Assembly: GCA_014281115.1 (NCBI GenBank)
Contig: JACONQ010000002.1
Coordinates: 2,356,001-2,420,000, forward strand
Reading direction: 5' to 3'
DNA: 64,000 nucleotides
DNA from: Laburnicola sp. R22_1
Taxonomy: Eukaryota; Ascomycota; Dothideomycetes; Pleosporales; Didymosphaeriaceae
Position numbers and translations under genes: made by a program. Under the pieces are notes generated by a model that was not told the DNA's origin, searched no databases, and was given only the letters and a program-made list of their open reading frames with translations. Below are positions 10,636 through 21,479 of the stretch, one piece after another (positions within the stretch are counted from its first letter, which is position 1; each line of letters starts with the position of its first letter).

Positions 10636-11622
10636 TGAGTATGGGTTTGAGTCGCTATATGGTACGCCTGAGATCTATCGTGCATTCCCATCTCGCATCC
10701 GTGCATCGCGCTGTTGCGGCGTGGACTTTCTGAGTGCAGTAGTGCTTGGAGTATCGCGCGTCAAGCTTGCTTGTTCAAAATAAGACAATGTTTTGATATT
10801 GATTCCTGAACTCAAACAAACTTGTATCTTATCCTGCACCTACCCGTAGTCATGAACGTCAAGACTCGCGGTGTATTGACGCGAGTCGATGGGCCAAGAA
10901 GCGATGGTCGTGCTCCGCGTAGCAGACGAGGCTTGGACGCGAGATGGTCATGAGAGTTACCGAGATAGGAAGGCATCGGCTAGTAGGCAGCCGCTGTTAA
11001 TGACGCCACGGTACCCGGACGGCTGATGATTACGTGGACATATGTTGAATAGAGCGGGGAACGTAGCTAGAAGCATAGGCGACAAGTGCGAGCATGTACA
11101 GTTCCTTACCGTTCACGAATACTGAAGATTAGCTCGCTGGTAAAGCGAATTGCTGGATGAGAAACAGGTACCGTGGCATTCTTTACATCGTTAAAGATCA
11201 GATGGATTGTGAAGAAGACAAGGTAGGAGCGCAAGCCTACTAACTCATTGATCTCGTGCTAAATATGGAGTATATGCGTCATTTATTAAAGATGCCCCTT
11301 GTGTTGTTTTTCATTCATTTATATCTGTTTATAGTCGGCTTAACCCTGTACAATGACTGTATCTTTCGTGCAAAGTATCCACCCTATTTCCCATCACTGA
11401 GATATCGCCTCCTAGGGTACTGCCGCCAAACGTGCTTTGACACTGGTCGCCTTGAGAAATGCGCTGGATCGCCATGTAGGCCGAGCATGGGTATTCGAAG
11501 AAGGGCCGTGCAGGCATTGGAAGTGAAGAACCACCACCCCTACTCCTTGACGATTACACCCCGGGGGCATCGTCCACCCTTGCATCTCGCAAGTCCTTAT
11601 ACACAGTTAGAATGCATGTCTC
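10636..11622. other. Intergenic, with a partial dispersed repeat
   Basis: Nearly 1 kb without a supported gene. At about 11310-11358 it contains a diverged partial copy of the repeat also found at 12651 and 40455 (ATATCTGTTTATAGTCGGCT). The plus-strand frames at 11256-11882 are antisense or low complexity. Confidence 0.45.
11310..11358 (+). repeat. Dispersed repeat family R1, partial copy
   Basis: About 50 bases resembling the left part of the copies at 12651-12742 and 40455-40543 (core TCAT..ATATC.GT..ATAGTC..CT.AACC). More diverged than the other two. Confidence 0.45.
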
Positions 11623-12144
11623 TCAAAACTCCTCCACTAATCTTACCGCGTCCTTGTCCCGCACACTCAACTCCTCCATCATCACCACGACATTCGCCGT
11701 CCCCACCTCACCCCCCTCTCTCCCGCCACTCCCAGAAGCCTCACCCACGACTCCACCCCCCTGCCCACCACCCTCTTCCACCCTCCTCTCGACTTCCCGC
11801 TTATTCGCAATCGCCAAACGAAGCCTCCTACTCGCTTCGCTCGACTGCTGCAAGAACTGCGGATCCGACCGCCTCTCCATAACCCTCCGCCTCTCCTCAG
11901 CTATCCGCCGCCTCTCCTCAGCCTGCCGCCTCTCCTCAGCCCTCAATTCATTCTCCCTCCACTGTATCTCCCTCTTCTTGTCATCGATAATCCCCTGGAT
12001 CCTCTCGAGCTCCGACGTGTAGATTTCAAGGTCCGACTTGATATTCTCGATTCGATCTTTGAGAAGTGTAATCTTTACGTCGGGGCGAACGTGGCGTGAA
12101 AGGTGCGCATATCGTTCTCTGACCGTCTGCTGTGTTCTAGGCAT
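11623..12144 (-). CDS. Coiled-coil hypothetical protein
   Basis: Single-exon gene of 173 residues from an ATG at 12144. Residues about 20-110 form a highly charged predicted coiled coil (KITLLKDRIENIKSDLEIYT, then ERIQGIIDDKKREIQWRENE and Arg/Glu-rich ERRRIAEERRR repeats). A Gly-rich linker and a short Glu/Asp-rich tail follow. The heptad-like pattern suggests oligomerisation or scaffolding, but no family is recognised. It could be a structural component or a fragment of a larger coiled-coil protein. Confidence 0.6.
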   Translation of the reverse strand: MPRTQQTVRERYAHLSRHVRPDVKITLLKDRIENIKSDLEIYTSELERIQGIIDDKKREIQWRENELRAEERRQAEERRRIAEERRRVMERRSDPQFLQQSSEASRRLRLAIANKREVERRVEEGGGQGGGVVGEASGSGGREGGEVGTANVVVMMEELSVRDKDAVRLVEEF

Positions 12145-12367
12145 TTCAATGGATTGTAGTGGGTGGTTGGGAATGGTGCAAAGTTTTTAACGGTAGGTCG
12201 GGACGTCGATGACAACTTGATCTGTTTGTATCAGCTGAGCTCTACAAACTTCTGCGATACTTCGTGTCGCGCTTTATCTCCAGCAGTTTTGGGAATCGCA
12301 CCTTCACGTGAATAGGTGAAGCGGTGAGCCGTTTGATGTCGACAAGGATGGATGGTAGACACCAGTG

Positions 12368-12540
12368 TGGTGATGAATATCGTGGATGAGGTAAAGGCAG
12401 TAGAGTGGTGATGGGATATCGTAGGTGAGATAAAAGCAGCAGAGTGGTGATAAATATCGTGGGTGAGGTAAAGGCAGTAGAGCGATGATAAATATCGTGG
12501 GCGAGGTAAAGGCAGCGATGTGGGTGAGGCAAAGGCAGAG
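12368..12540. repeat. Minisatellite, 38-39-bp period, about 4.5 copies
   Basis: TATCGT landmarks recur at 12378, 12417, 12455 and 12493, giving periods of 39, 38 and 38 bases. The unit includes GGTGATAAATATCGTGGGTG followed by AGGTAAAGGCAGTAGAG. Copies differ by a few substitutions, so the array is not recent. Confidence 0.88.
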
Positions 12541-12650
12541 TGGGGTGTGATGCGAGGTATATAACAGTCCGCCGTAAGGGTAGTTGCAACTGTGTCCACC
12601 ACACTCGCAAAGCCCCATGTGAAAAGCCTCAAGTGCAGTTGAATCCATTC

Positions 12651-12742
12651 ATGCGTTCATTCATATCCGTGCGTAGTCAGCTCAACCTATTACAGATCAT
12701 GAGACTTAACACAGACCCATGGTTCAACAGCTAAAGTACGTA
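12651..12742 (+). repeat. Dispersed repeat family R1, copy 2
   Basis: About 90 bases matching 40455-40543 in the same orientation. Shared blocks include CATATCCGT, AGCTCAACCTATTACAGATC with its counterpart, GAGACTTAACA, and TTCAACAGCTAAAGTAC with its counterpart. Probably a remnant of a non-autonomous transposable element; boundaries uncertain. Confidence 0.7.
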
Positions 12743-13197
12743 AAAAAAGGGCGCAATTGGGGTCGACCACAGTGGGGAGCCGAAGCATGACGCGATAGCC
12801 GATCACATGAGAACGAACCATATGACAGCGACCTCAGAGTCACCATTTGACGACGGGTGCAGTCAAACGTCTGTGTCACCTACTTGGGATCGGTCCGTAT
12901 AATCGCGTTATCTGTCTCCCGTCATGTGTCAGTAGACGTGGACGCACACATGCATCTTTCTTACCCTCCATACACGATGCGACTGCTGTTTGTGTAGCGG
13001 CGATGATATCTCACACGCCTCGCTTGAGTTAAGCTAAATATCAAAAGTAGGTCGAATATCATCCAGAGCCAGAGTACTCTGTTAGAAAAAATATTAAACA
13101 ACCAAAATGCCACTGTACTCTGGAGATGGGTACGTTGTTGGCATTGTACCTCGAATATATGCGCCTAGATGCTGTTTTGCCACGTTGTTGCTCTATA

Positions 13198-14931
13198 TCA
13201 ATGCACGCTCGTCCTTTGCGGCCCCTCAAAGCTATTCCTCCTCCCCCAGTTACGTGGCTGCCTCTTCAAAAACGCACCCACAGCGCCCAGGTACCCCTCA
13301 TGCCTGAGGAAGTACGCCTCCTTTGTATCCTTTGACCAGAATCTTATAGCATAGGATAGCGTGTGCATGGTCTGTGCGTGACCGCCAATGAACGAGCCGC
13401 CGAAGTATATCTTTTCGAGGTTGTGTTTCTCCGCGTGTAGGTACGCGATCTGCCCGATGTTGTTGGATATAGCGTAGAGCAACGATCTCGAGATGTCTTC
13501 TGGTTGAAACTTGGCCGAAGTGTGGGGAAGCTCCGATGAGCCCGCAACATGGTCTTGTTCGGAGTAGTGTGAACCCTCGCAACCGTTGCAGCCGTCTTCG
13601 GCTTCACGCTCGGCTGCGCGCTTCATCTTGTAGACCTTGCCGAACGAGCTAGCAATATGCGTGCTCTTCAGCCCAATCTTGTTGTATCCGGCACCATAGA
13701 TATCGCCCACCAAGAGGTCCACTGTCGAATTGTCACCTTTCTCTGCAAGCTTCAGCATGTCGTCGAAGTTTCGAGCGCCTGTCAGCAGGGACAGCAATCC
13801 CCACAGCGTCCCGCCTCCCAGCGATGTACCTCCGATACGCTCGTATTGCCGTGGGCCTGAGACCTTGACCATGGAGACACCGGAGCCAATGTTCACGAGG
13901 AGGTATGGGTATATCGAGGGCGGTTGTGGTGGGAACGGAATGAAGTCCATCGGAGACTCTTCGCGGTAGGTAAACACCTCGTTCGGTATTTCGGTAATGA
14001 AGAAATCAAGCCCTGTGGGACATGCATGTTAGCCATCTGGGGGTCCTGTGCTGGTGTTGTGTACTCATACCTATGATGAGGCATTCCATCTCATCCTCCC
14101 GTATGACCTCTACGCCCAATGCCTCTCTTATCTTGTCGTAGAACTTGAAGGCCCCGCCACCCGTGGCCATGACGCAGAGTTCCTCTGGTGCCGATCCATT
14201 GAGTCGCTGATGGTCGGCTTGCAGGTTGCGCATGAACTCGATGCATGAGTCTATTCTGTCCGTCTCGAATTTGAGAAAGTTCAGCCGGCCGCCGATGGAG
14301 CTCTCGTCGGGTTCGCGCGAAAAGTAGACGAGTTTGGCCAGCGACCCCCCGATCTAGACGCGGTTGTCCAATTAGCCAGATTCCGAGCGTCTGCCATGGG
14401 TTTGGTGGGATATTGGGAGTAGCGGGGTTTTCCAGTCTATGACGTCGCGCGACTTACATCGACAGCTATATGGCTGACTACGGACGTGTGGTTGGGCAGC
14501 CGGATATCTCGCGGGTCATGCTCGTAGTCCTCGCTCTGCGGCGTCACAGCCCCCTCGTCGCTAACGATGAAGGCGCCCTGCACGTTGATGCGCACGTTCC
14601 CCGGGTGCTGGATGGTGTCGAGGATGTCCGACTGCGCTGTCGGCCGGCGGGGGCGCACCGGGACGGATCCAGATGCTGTATGGGCATGGGCGGCAGGCGT
14701 AGCGAGATCGCCCGCCGCCGTGGGGTCCGGATGGGTGCTCGAGGACATGGATGCGTTTCTGCGCGTGCTTGGCTGCAGCCTCGCCGTCTTTGTGCAACGA
14801 CGGTGCAGGCCGCTCAGATGACGCCGCACACGGTGCGCCTGTGAGGTGAAGTACGACGTGGGTAGGAAAGGGGTGGAGAGCGACGTCGCGGCTATCGGGG
14901 TAAACGTCCCTGCTGCTGGTAGCCCTTCCAT
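13198..14931 (-). CDS. Pantothenate kinase (type II, eukaryotic)
   Basis: First, rate-limiting step of coenzyme A synthesis: ATP-dependent phosphorylation of pantothenate. Exons 14931-14458, 14353-14071 and 14012-13198, with introns of 104 bp and 58 bp, total 523 residues. The ASKHA-fold phosphate-binding motif reads across intron 1: AVDIGGSLAKLVYFSREP. VMATGGGAFKFYDKIRE follows, then SMVKVSGPRQYERIGGTSLG, GGGTLWGLLSLLTGA, and YFGGSFIGGHAQTMHTL near the C-terminus. An internal ATG at 14748 would drop 61 N-terminal residues; the longer start is used because the ATG at 14931 is in frame, but which is used is unresolved. The N-terminus is long and polar compared with the core enzyme. Cytosolic function inferred. 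Confidence 0.93.
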
Positions 14932-15464
14932 TTGCCCGCTTTGTCACTCGCTGGTAAGACGTGATGAAGATTTCTGCGCAGAATGAGGTCCTGGAGCGAA
15001 GTCCGACAAAGCGAGCGCCGCGTGAGGATGCTGAGGGCCCTCGGCTTTATGGAGGCCATGTCTTGTCTTCGGACAGATGACTTCTTCGCGCTGTGTCATG
15101 CCCGGCAGTCCGATGCGGGAGAATTGTTAAGCTCGGTAACCGTAATGGTGGAGGTGGAGCCTACATCCTCGGGCCATAATCCTGGGGTAGCTCGGCGATG
15201 CGATAGCCGGCAGAAGATCAGAGAGAAGTGATGGGGACTGCATAAACTTCTTGTGGATGAGGGCTTGAGTGCGCAGAAGCGTGGCAGGTGCGGTCGATGA
15301 CGGCAGGCCCACGATTCGCCCTGGCGCCCGGGCGGGAAAGAGCTCACGTGCTTCCAAGTGACGTACATATATACGCATGTAACCTCAGTCTAGCAAAATT
15401 GCACTCGTAAAACTTCCCCTACCAATCTGATCTTACAGCATGCAATCATGCCCATGGGTGTTCT
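14932..15464. other. Intergenic, pantothenate kinase promoter
   Basis: About 530 bases between the kinase start and the 3' end of the deaminase-fold gene. No gene or repeat recognised. Confidence 0.45.
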
Positions 15465-16954
15465 CTAAGAATCGCCCACCATCGTGCGTCGCAGCATCAA
15501 CACTTCATGTTTCGTGACAAAGACGTTGTTGAGTGTCGCGGCAGCATCCGCCTGGTCCCCTGCTCCAACGTCCTCCAGCGCATCCACCAAATCTCGCACC
15601 TTTGCACACTCCCACTCGCCCGAGTTGGTCGTCCAGAACACTCGCTTGATCCCAACAGAGTTCATGTACGAGATACAACGATAGCATGGCCGAGACGCAA
15701 GAACGGATGGCTCCCGCTCTAATGAAGGCGAAGCTGCCCGTACCCTAGAATCTAGTACGGGTTCTGGGTTGAGGAGTTCCTCGTGTAGAGAGCCGGTCGA
15801 TTGCTTAACTGGGATAGGCTCCAAGCGTTCCGGCGCATCGCAGCAAGAGTTCGAGCTACCAGTAGCAGGCGTTTTCCACCCTAGTCGAGCGACATATAAA
15901 TCAGCTCCATTGAGACGTGGATGCTTCATGCGGTCAGTAATGCTTCGATTGTTCTGTCCAGTACGACCTTTCGGCATCAACATGGGTGTTGTCTTCGACA
16001 ATGGCGTCGGGACTGGCCTGTTCTGTTTCTAACACTATCAGTCTACGCTCAGGTTTATAGACGAAGGTGATGCTCACTCTGGATTTGGACTTGGTAGTTT
16101 TAGAGTTTTTTTCGACATCGCCAGTCTTAGCGTGGGCATCGGAATTACAATCAGTATTTGAGGAACCTGAACCCGAAAAAGAGGGACGAGGACTTGTCAT
16201 GACATGCTGCGTTGGCAGCTTATGCGCATACTGTCGACTCTGTTTGTTGTGTCCTCCATTGTACTTTGTGGGATTGTCGTTCTTCGGGTTCTTCATTCCG
16301 TGTTTCTCTGTACTTGCCTTCGAAGACGCCCGCACGTCCTCCTCTTTCTTGAGATTGAAGTTGAGATCCAACGAGGCCCGATGGAGATGCAGAGCATTCA
16401 AATCGCCACTCTTGAACCCGAGCCTCGCTGCAGCGCTGCTCCGCGGCGGACTGTGCGAGCGCAGCCTTGCAGATCGTCTCAACGTAGCTTTTGACGGCGT
16501 CGCGTCGTAGTCGAGCTTTTCGTTTAAAATCACTCGATAGTTTGAAGTACGGTTTTTCGCAAGACACTGTCGTGGAGGCCAACGTGCTAGAGACGGACAA
16601 TGCGGAATGGATAGCCATCATCTCGGAATGCATAGACAGCGGCGTGTTAGCGAGTTTGCCCCCTCCACCCATGCTCTCGAACGGAGTAAACGTCTTGGTG
16701 ACCTCCTCATGGGGATCCTTCAGGCCTCGCTTGAGCTTATGCTTTTTCTTAAGGTCCGCAAGGGCGGCTGCATCTGCAGAGCGAACAGGGAGGCGGCCGG
16801 TCTTCAAGGCACCGCCACTAAAGCCTGCGCGGTGGTCATTAAACCCCTGCCCAATAACCTTACCACCACGCACAACAATGCAGCCATGACGGTAGTGCAG
16901 CGGTGACTTGGCCGCCTGCTCGAGGCAAAGATTGAGATAGTTGTCAGTCTTCAT
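15465..16954 (-). CDS. Cytidine/deoxycytidylate deaminase-fold protein with split active site
   Basis: Zinc-dependent deaminase-fold protein. Exons 16954-16232, 16166-16078 and 16017-15465 (introns 65 and 60 bp with GTATGC..TTCAG and GTGAGC..AACAG) close in frame to 454 residues. The N-terminal half has HYRHGCIVVRGGKVIGQGFN and the H-x-E motif LSMHSEMMAIHSAL (His109, Glu111). The second zinc motif PCYRC (Cys382, Cys385) appears only near the C-terminus, followed by VGIKRVFWTTNSGEWE. About 270 residues of polar, probably disordered sequence separate the two halves, far more than the 25-40 usual in the family. All zinc ligands and the proton-shuttle Glu are present, so catalysis is plausible, on an unknown base or nucleotide. 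An alternative splice around 16330-16440 cannot be excluded. Confidence 0.75.
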
Positions 16955-17524
16955 CGTGATAGCGGTGATATTGGATCTGAGTATTGATCGTTGAAAGATT
17001 GGGTGACTGTGCTTGAGTTAAGGCTGAGTGTGGTAGAGTGTTTTGCTGTCGCTGGTGATGATCTTTTCTTCGCTCAAAGAAGATGTTGATGTCTGTCTGG
17101 GATGCACGAAGAGGGAACGTCGGGGGCGTGCGAATGAGGTGTGAGTCAAACAGGCTAGTTCTAGCTAGCGTCTTGGCGGAAACTCTACCTTCACGTGTTG
17201 CCCTTTAGAAGTTCACAGCAACTGCGCTCATTAACATCCAGACATTGTTTACGATTCGTCACAAGCCGCCTTTGCGACTACTGAAGCTTTTCTTTAAGAA
17301 TACTTTGTACATCTTTGACGGAAATTTTAGTATAGATATTGTGCAGTGATGCAATAGTTTATTGTTTGTATCTCTTTGTAGATAACAGCAAGAGCCCTTG
17401 TGCGGACTTGCAGGGAGCTAGTTGATAGTTTTGCTAATAGTAACGCGTTATATATACTTATAGTATATAAGTATAGAGTAGTTGCTAATATATCTATAGG
17501 TATAGTGCACCTAACTAATATAAC
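16955..17524. other. Intergenic, deaminase promoter then AT-rich DNA
   Basis: About 570 bases. The first part is the promoter side of the deaminase gene. From about 17320 the DNA is very AT-rich (TATATA-type runs) and leads into the transposon cluster. No gene seen. Confidence 0.5.
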
Positions 17525-17537
17525 TAACGTGAGTGTA
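17525..17537 (+). repeat. Outer inverted 13-mer, left copy
   Basis: TAACGTGAGTGTA here is the reverse complement of 21480-21492. The two copies bracket elements 1 and 2 and each lies in AT-rich DNA. Confidence 0.5.
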
Positions 17538-17539
17538 TA

Positions 17540-19343
17540 GCGAGCGCGCCGGCTAAGCGAGCGCGCCACCCCAATAAGCTATTAGGGCTCTACTACTTTA
17601 CACCTCAATGTCTCAACAACCTGATTTCGAATTGCTTCCAAAAGAGGAGAGGATCAAGCTTGCCCTTTAAGCAATTAAAGAGCCGCAAAAACTAAGCGTG
17701 CGACGCGCAGCTGTTGTCTACAACGTATCCCGAAGGTCAATTGACCGTCGACGCGCTGGGACGCAGTCAACACGCGATACCCACCCCAAATCAGCAAATC
17801 TTTAAAAGACAGAAGAGAGGACGCTTGTGCGGTATATCAGGAAGCTTAATACTCAAGGATTTGTCCCAACGCTTCATTGTGTTGAAGATATGGTTAATCA
17901 ACTGCGCGCTGCACGCGGCGCAAAGCCTGTTGGCCCGCGATGGGCTTCAAACTTTGTTAAACGCGAACCTGGACTTAAATCCCATATGACTCGACAGAGG
18001 GATCGCCAGAGAGTCTTGTGCAGCGATCCAGGGGTTATTGGGCCTTGGTTCGACCTCGTACATAATGTTAAGGCCAAGTACAGCATTCTGGATAAAGATA
18101 CCTATAACTTTAACGAGACTGGCTTTACTATGGGCGTTGGAAATCGCGTCAAAGTAGTTACTGCATTAGAGAGACGTACTAAGCCTATTGGGCTGCAACA
18201 GGGGGACCGTGAGTGGGTGACTTTTATTGCTGCGATCAACGCGATAGGCTGGGCAATTGCGCCCTACCTTATCTTCAAAGCAAAGAACCACGACGCGTCC
18301 TGGTACCCCGATTTGAGGCCCTAATGGCGCATTAGGGTTAGTGACAACAGTTGGACCACAAACAATATTAGTGTAGCCTGGTTGAGGCACTTCATTAAGC
18401 AGATTAAGGGCCAGAGGGTGGGCAGCCATGTGCTGCTAATAATTAACGGCCACAAGAGCCACAAGTCGCTTGCCTTCCAGGATCTTTGCAATAAGAACAA
18501 GATAATTACTCTGTGTATGCCTCCACACTTATTGCATATCCTGCAGCCACTTAACGTGGGTTGTTTTGCCCCCTTAAAGCAGGAGTATGGCAAAGAGATT
18601 AGAGTCTTGGCAACAGACCACATTGGCCAAATTAACAAGAAAGCCTTTATTGCAACATTTGCAAAGGTCTTTAAGAAGGCGTTCTTAAAGGCAAACATCA
18701 CATCAAGCTTCAGAGCAACTGGCTTAGTGCCCAATAACCCATTGGCGGTGCTATCAAAGCTTAATGTCAAGCTTCGGACGCCAACACCGCCTCTACTGGG
18801 GGCGACCCAATAGAACCCTAAGACACCCACCAACGCCAACAAGATAGAGGCTTAATTAACGCTGCTTCGCGATTGTATTCAAAAGCACCAAGGATCGTCA
18901 CCAACTCCAATAGTTAAGATCGTTGATCAGCTGCAGAGAGGCACTGCAATGCTACTGCATAGGCAGACGTTGTTAGCAGCCTAAGTGCTGCAGCTTAAAG
19001 CGTCAAATAAGGCTGCTTCTAAGCGCAAATCACGCAAAAGAAAGCGGATCCAGAAGGGTAGAGACCTATCAAAGAAACAGGCAGAGGATTTAATAGCCCA
19101 ATGCGACGTTGGGGCGCAGGTAGAGGGGGAAATGCGGGAAGGTAGGGCCCGAACAGGTGCAGGCAAGCAGGGTAAAAGGCACTGCAAGCGCTGCGGTGAG
19201 ACAGGGCACAACTCGCGCACGTGTGAAAAAGATGTAGTAGACGTCAGCGATTAAGAATATCTACTGTAGGCTATAGTACAACGTTGTGGTGTTGAGTAAT
19301 TGCGCGTAGAAGGCCCAATAGCTTGTTAGGGTGGCGCGCTCGC
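17540..19343 (+). mobile_element. Decayed pogo-superfamily DNA transposon (element 1)
   Basis: Terminal inverted repeats are visible. The left GCGAGCGCGCCACCCCAATA (17557 onward) continues as AGCTATTAGGGC. The right end at 19313-19343 is the reverse complement with few mismatches. The left end carries a second copy of GCGAGCGCGCC at 17540-17550. TATA flanks both outer ends, as expected for a TA target. The single gene inside (17608-19254) is inactivated. The DNA is enriched in TpA, suggesting RIP. Confidence 0.8.
17608..19254 (+). pseudogene. Pogo/DDE_1 transposase with zinc knuckle, RIP-type inactivated
   Basis: One continuous frame interrupted by six stops (17668, 17803, 18322, 18811, 18853, 18982) and no frameshift. 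N-terminal helix-turn-helix traces (VRRAAVVYNVSRRSID) precede GPWFDLVHNVKAKYSILD. The acidic-motif positions are altered: FNETGF where pogo enzymes have D-E-T-G, IINGHKSH instead of IIDGH-SH, and LQPLNVG instead of LQPLD. The C-terminus carries a CCHC zinc knuckle (CKRCGETGHNSRTC). Every stop is TAA or TAG and is explained by C-to-T at a CpA site (CAA or CAG). The Asp-to-Asn changes are G-to-A. This is the expected result of RIP. No active product is possible. Confidence 0.85.
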
Positions 19344-19358
19344 TATACCATATTTTAC

Positions 19359-21468
19359 CACCAAATGCACGGACCCACCAAATGCACGTTTTTGCCGCCA
19401 CCAAGGGCAACACTCCAAAACCTATACAACGCCAAATATATAGTAAAATCACTAGATTTTTTGCAGTAGCACTCGTAGGAGCATGTAAAACCATTGCGCA
19501 ACGATAAATTACTTGCGATAACGCTATGGGAGCTGTACAGTACGGGTGCGCGTGGCTCTGGCGGGTGAGGGCACCCTCTCTCCAGTGGGCTCTTGATCAA
19601 CAATAGTAGCCTCAGGTCTCTCAAGAGCTTGTTTTTTTGGTGTACAAGGGTTAAGGCTCCGTCAATTACCCTTTTTAGACAATTGTATATCACCTTTGAG
19701 TTGCTTTTCGAGCTGCTTTTGGAGTAGCTTTTCAGCTCGCTCAGCAGCCTTGGCCTCTTTTGCTTACGCCTTCAGTTCTCGCGCCGCCAAACGTACGTGA
19801 GCTCTCTCCTCTTTAAGAGCTTGTTTCTCCTGCTTTTTAAGAAGCCTTTGGTGTTAAGCCTCTAAGAGTTGTTGTTGTTGAAGCTTTTTATCAGTCTCAA
19901 TTTGCTCCTGCCTCTCGCAGGCCCTCTAAACTTTGCTAGGTGAGTAAAATATAGCGCCGCCATGCCAATTATTAGGTTTATTAAGTAGGAGAGGCTTGCC
20001 ACGTTAACGGCGCCTCTTCTCGTTAATAAAAGCTTGCTTAAGCCTATTATATTAGTGTTAAAGGATCCTATATTTAATCTTAAGCTTGTGATAACTTTGC
20101 GACAGCTGTTTACGCTCCTCAGCGTGGTCCTCCGCAACAATGTCCTTTAGTATTTGCCATACTTTACGCCAATCAGAATCAGAGAGGTTTAACAAGCTAC
20201 TCTAACTTAAGGGAGGGCTCTCGTGCTCTGCAATAAACTTCTTAAGTATAGTGTTTAGGTTATAAGGTGACAACCCAGTACACTTAAAAGCTTTGAGTAT
20301 TATTGTTTCTTAAAAGGCCCTTTGCCAGGAGGCGTTAAAGAGTCGATAAAAGTCGCGTTTGGTAATTGCTGAGAGGCCCTAGCAGTTGTACATAAACTCT
20401 AAGAGCTCTCTTGTATACGCCGTACTCAGAGGCTTGAACATCGCCACATTAAGAGGCTAGAGAGTGTGGGTAGCGTGTGGCGGGAAGGTTATAAGGAGTA
20501 TTTTGTTATTGTCGCAGTATGTGATAAATTGCATAGTAATATAAGACCCATGCCCATTAAGTATGAGTAGTCGGTACTCCCTATAAGCTTTCTCCTTGGT
20601 CTCGCGATCAAATACTTGTTTGAGCCACGCTAAACCAATCTTATTGTTAGTCCACCCACTTAATAAGCTCGCAAAAAAGGCCTTGTAGTGTTGCAGATCA
20701 AAATCTTAAAGCCATAAGTCTTGTATATTGCCCATAGTAGCTTGATAAATCAAGGCTGGCGTTAGCGAGGTGCCGTCGGCGCAAATACAGGCAATTGTTG
20801 TTACCCACTCTCTATTACTGTCCTGGAGCATTTGCTTGTAAGGGCCCTGCTTATACAGCTGCTGCGAGAACACTCTTTTCATCTTAGTGAGCACTCTAAT
20901 AAGGAACCCTTTTTCATCCATATTGTACATATGGCGACTGTCGATATTGTACTAGGTTATTTTGTCGCCTAAAAGCTTAAAGTATAAGGCGTATTTGGTA
21001 GCAGAATCAGCGCGGTGGCGACAGGCGTCGATACCAGTAGTCTATCGCGATATGAGCTCAATATTGTTGCGGGCAATAAAGCGCTCAACCCAGTTTTTGC
21101 CTAGCTCTTTTCTGGCTATTTCTATTACAAAATTTCGGATCATTTGCTTTGTAGGAGGCAGGCCTCTCTTGTTAAGCTTATATATATAGTTTACAAGCTC
21201 TTTTTCTTGTGTGGTGTTAAGAAATTTCTACTCATTTGCCCTCTCTATGTGGCTTTTATTGATCCCGCGCGCGCGCCGCGATAAAGTTAATCGCTCAACG
21301 CCAAATAATTTGGCAATTTTAGTGTAATTAGGCTTTTCGCCTGCTGGCAAGCTTTCGATTGCTGTCAGCGCGGCCTCCATAGCGTCAATATTGGTGGAGT
21401 TATGAGCGTTGATAAACTACGTGGATTTTTTTCAAAACCGTGCATTTGGTGGGGTCGTGCATTTGGTG
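19359..21468 (-). mobile_element. Decayed pogo-superfamily transposon (element 2)
   Basis: A 2.1-kb element with 36-bp inverted ends differing at three positions. The left end at 19359-19394 and the right at 21433-21468 each contain the 12-mer CACCAAATGCAC twice. The interior is AT-rich. It carries minus-strand remnants of a pogo/Fot-type transposase, most clearly at 20706-20930. Element 2 begins 15 bases after element 1 ends. Target-site duplication is not clear. Confidence 0.75.
19700..21420 (-). pseudogene. Pogo/Fot-type transposase remnants in element 2
   Basis: The best-preserved piece (20930-20706) reads YNMDEKGFLIRVLTKMKRVF, then NREWVTTIACICADGTSLTP and ALIYQA, the part of the DDE_1 domain around its first catalytic Asp (kept in NMDEKG). 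Elsewhere the frame is full of stops in AT-rich DNA. It matches a different pogo lineage from both neighbours. Clearly inactive; exact boundaries are not recoverable by eye. Confidence 0.7.
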
Positions 21469-21479
21469 ATTAGTCATGG

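Larger units (their letters stand above)
12145..13197. other. Intergenic with minisatellite and dispersed repeat
   Basis: About 1 kb. It contains a 38-39-bp minisatellite (12368-12540) and a copy of repeat R1 (12651-12742). The minus-strand frames over the minisatellite simply translate the repeat. Nothing else coding seen. Confidence 0.5.

Noticed and set aside
11256..11882. Plus-strand 208-residue frame
   Set aside because: It runs through a repeat fragment and then antisense to the coiled-coil gene; the protein text is Pro/Ser/His low complexity.
12368..12540. CRISPR-like direct repeats
   Set aside because: Copies are contiguous without unique spacers, and the DNA is fungal; it is a minisatellite.
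12231..12648. Three overlapping minus-strand frames of 114-133 residues
   Set aside because: All translate the 38-39-bp minisatellite (repeating Leu-Pro-His-Pro-type text), so they are not genes.
16220..16533. Separate gene for the frame starting at 16533
   Set aside because: The start is GTG, and a consistent three-exon model with good splice sites accounts for the locus without it.
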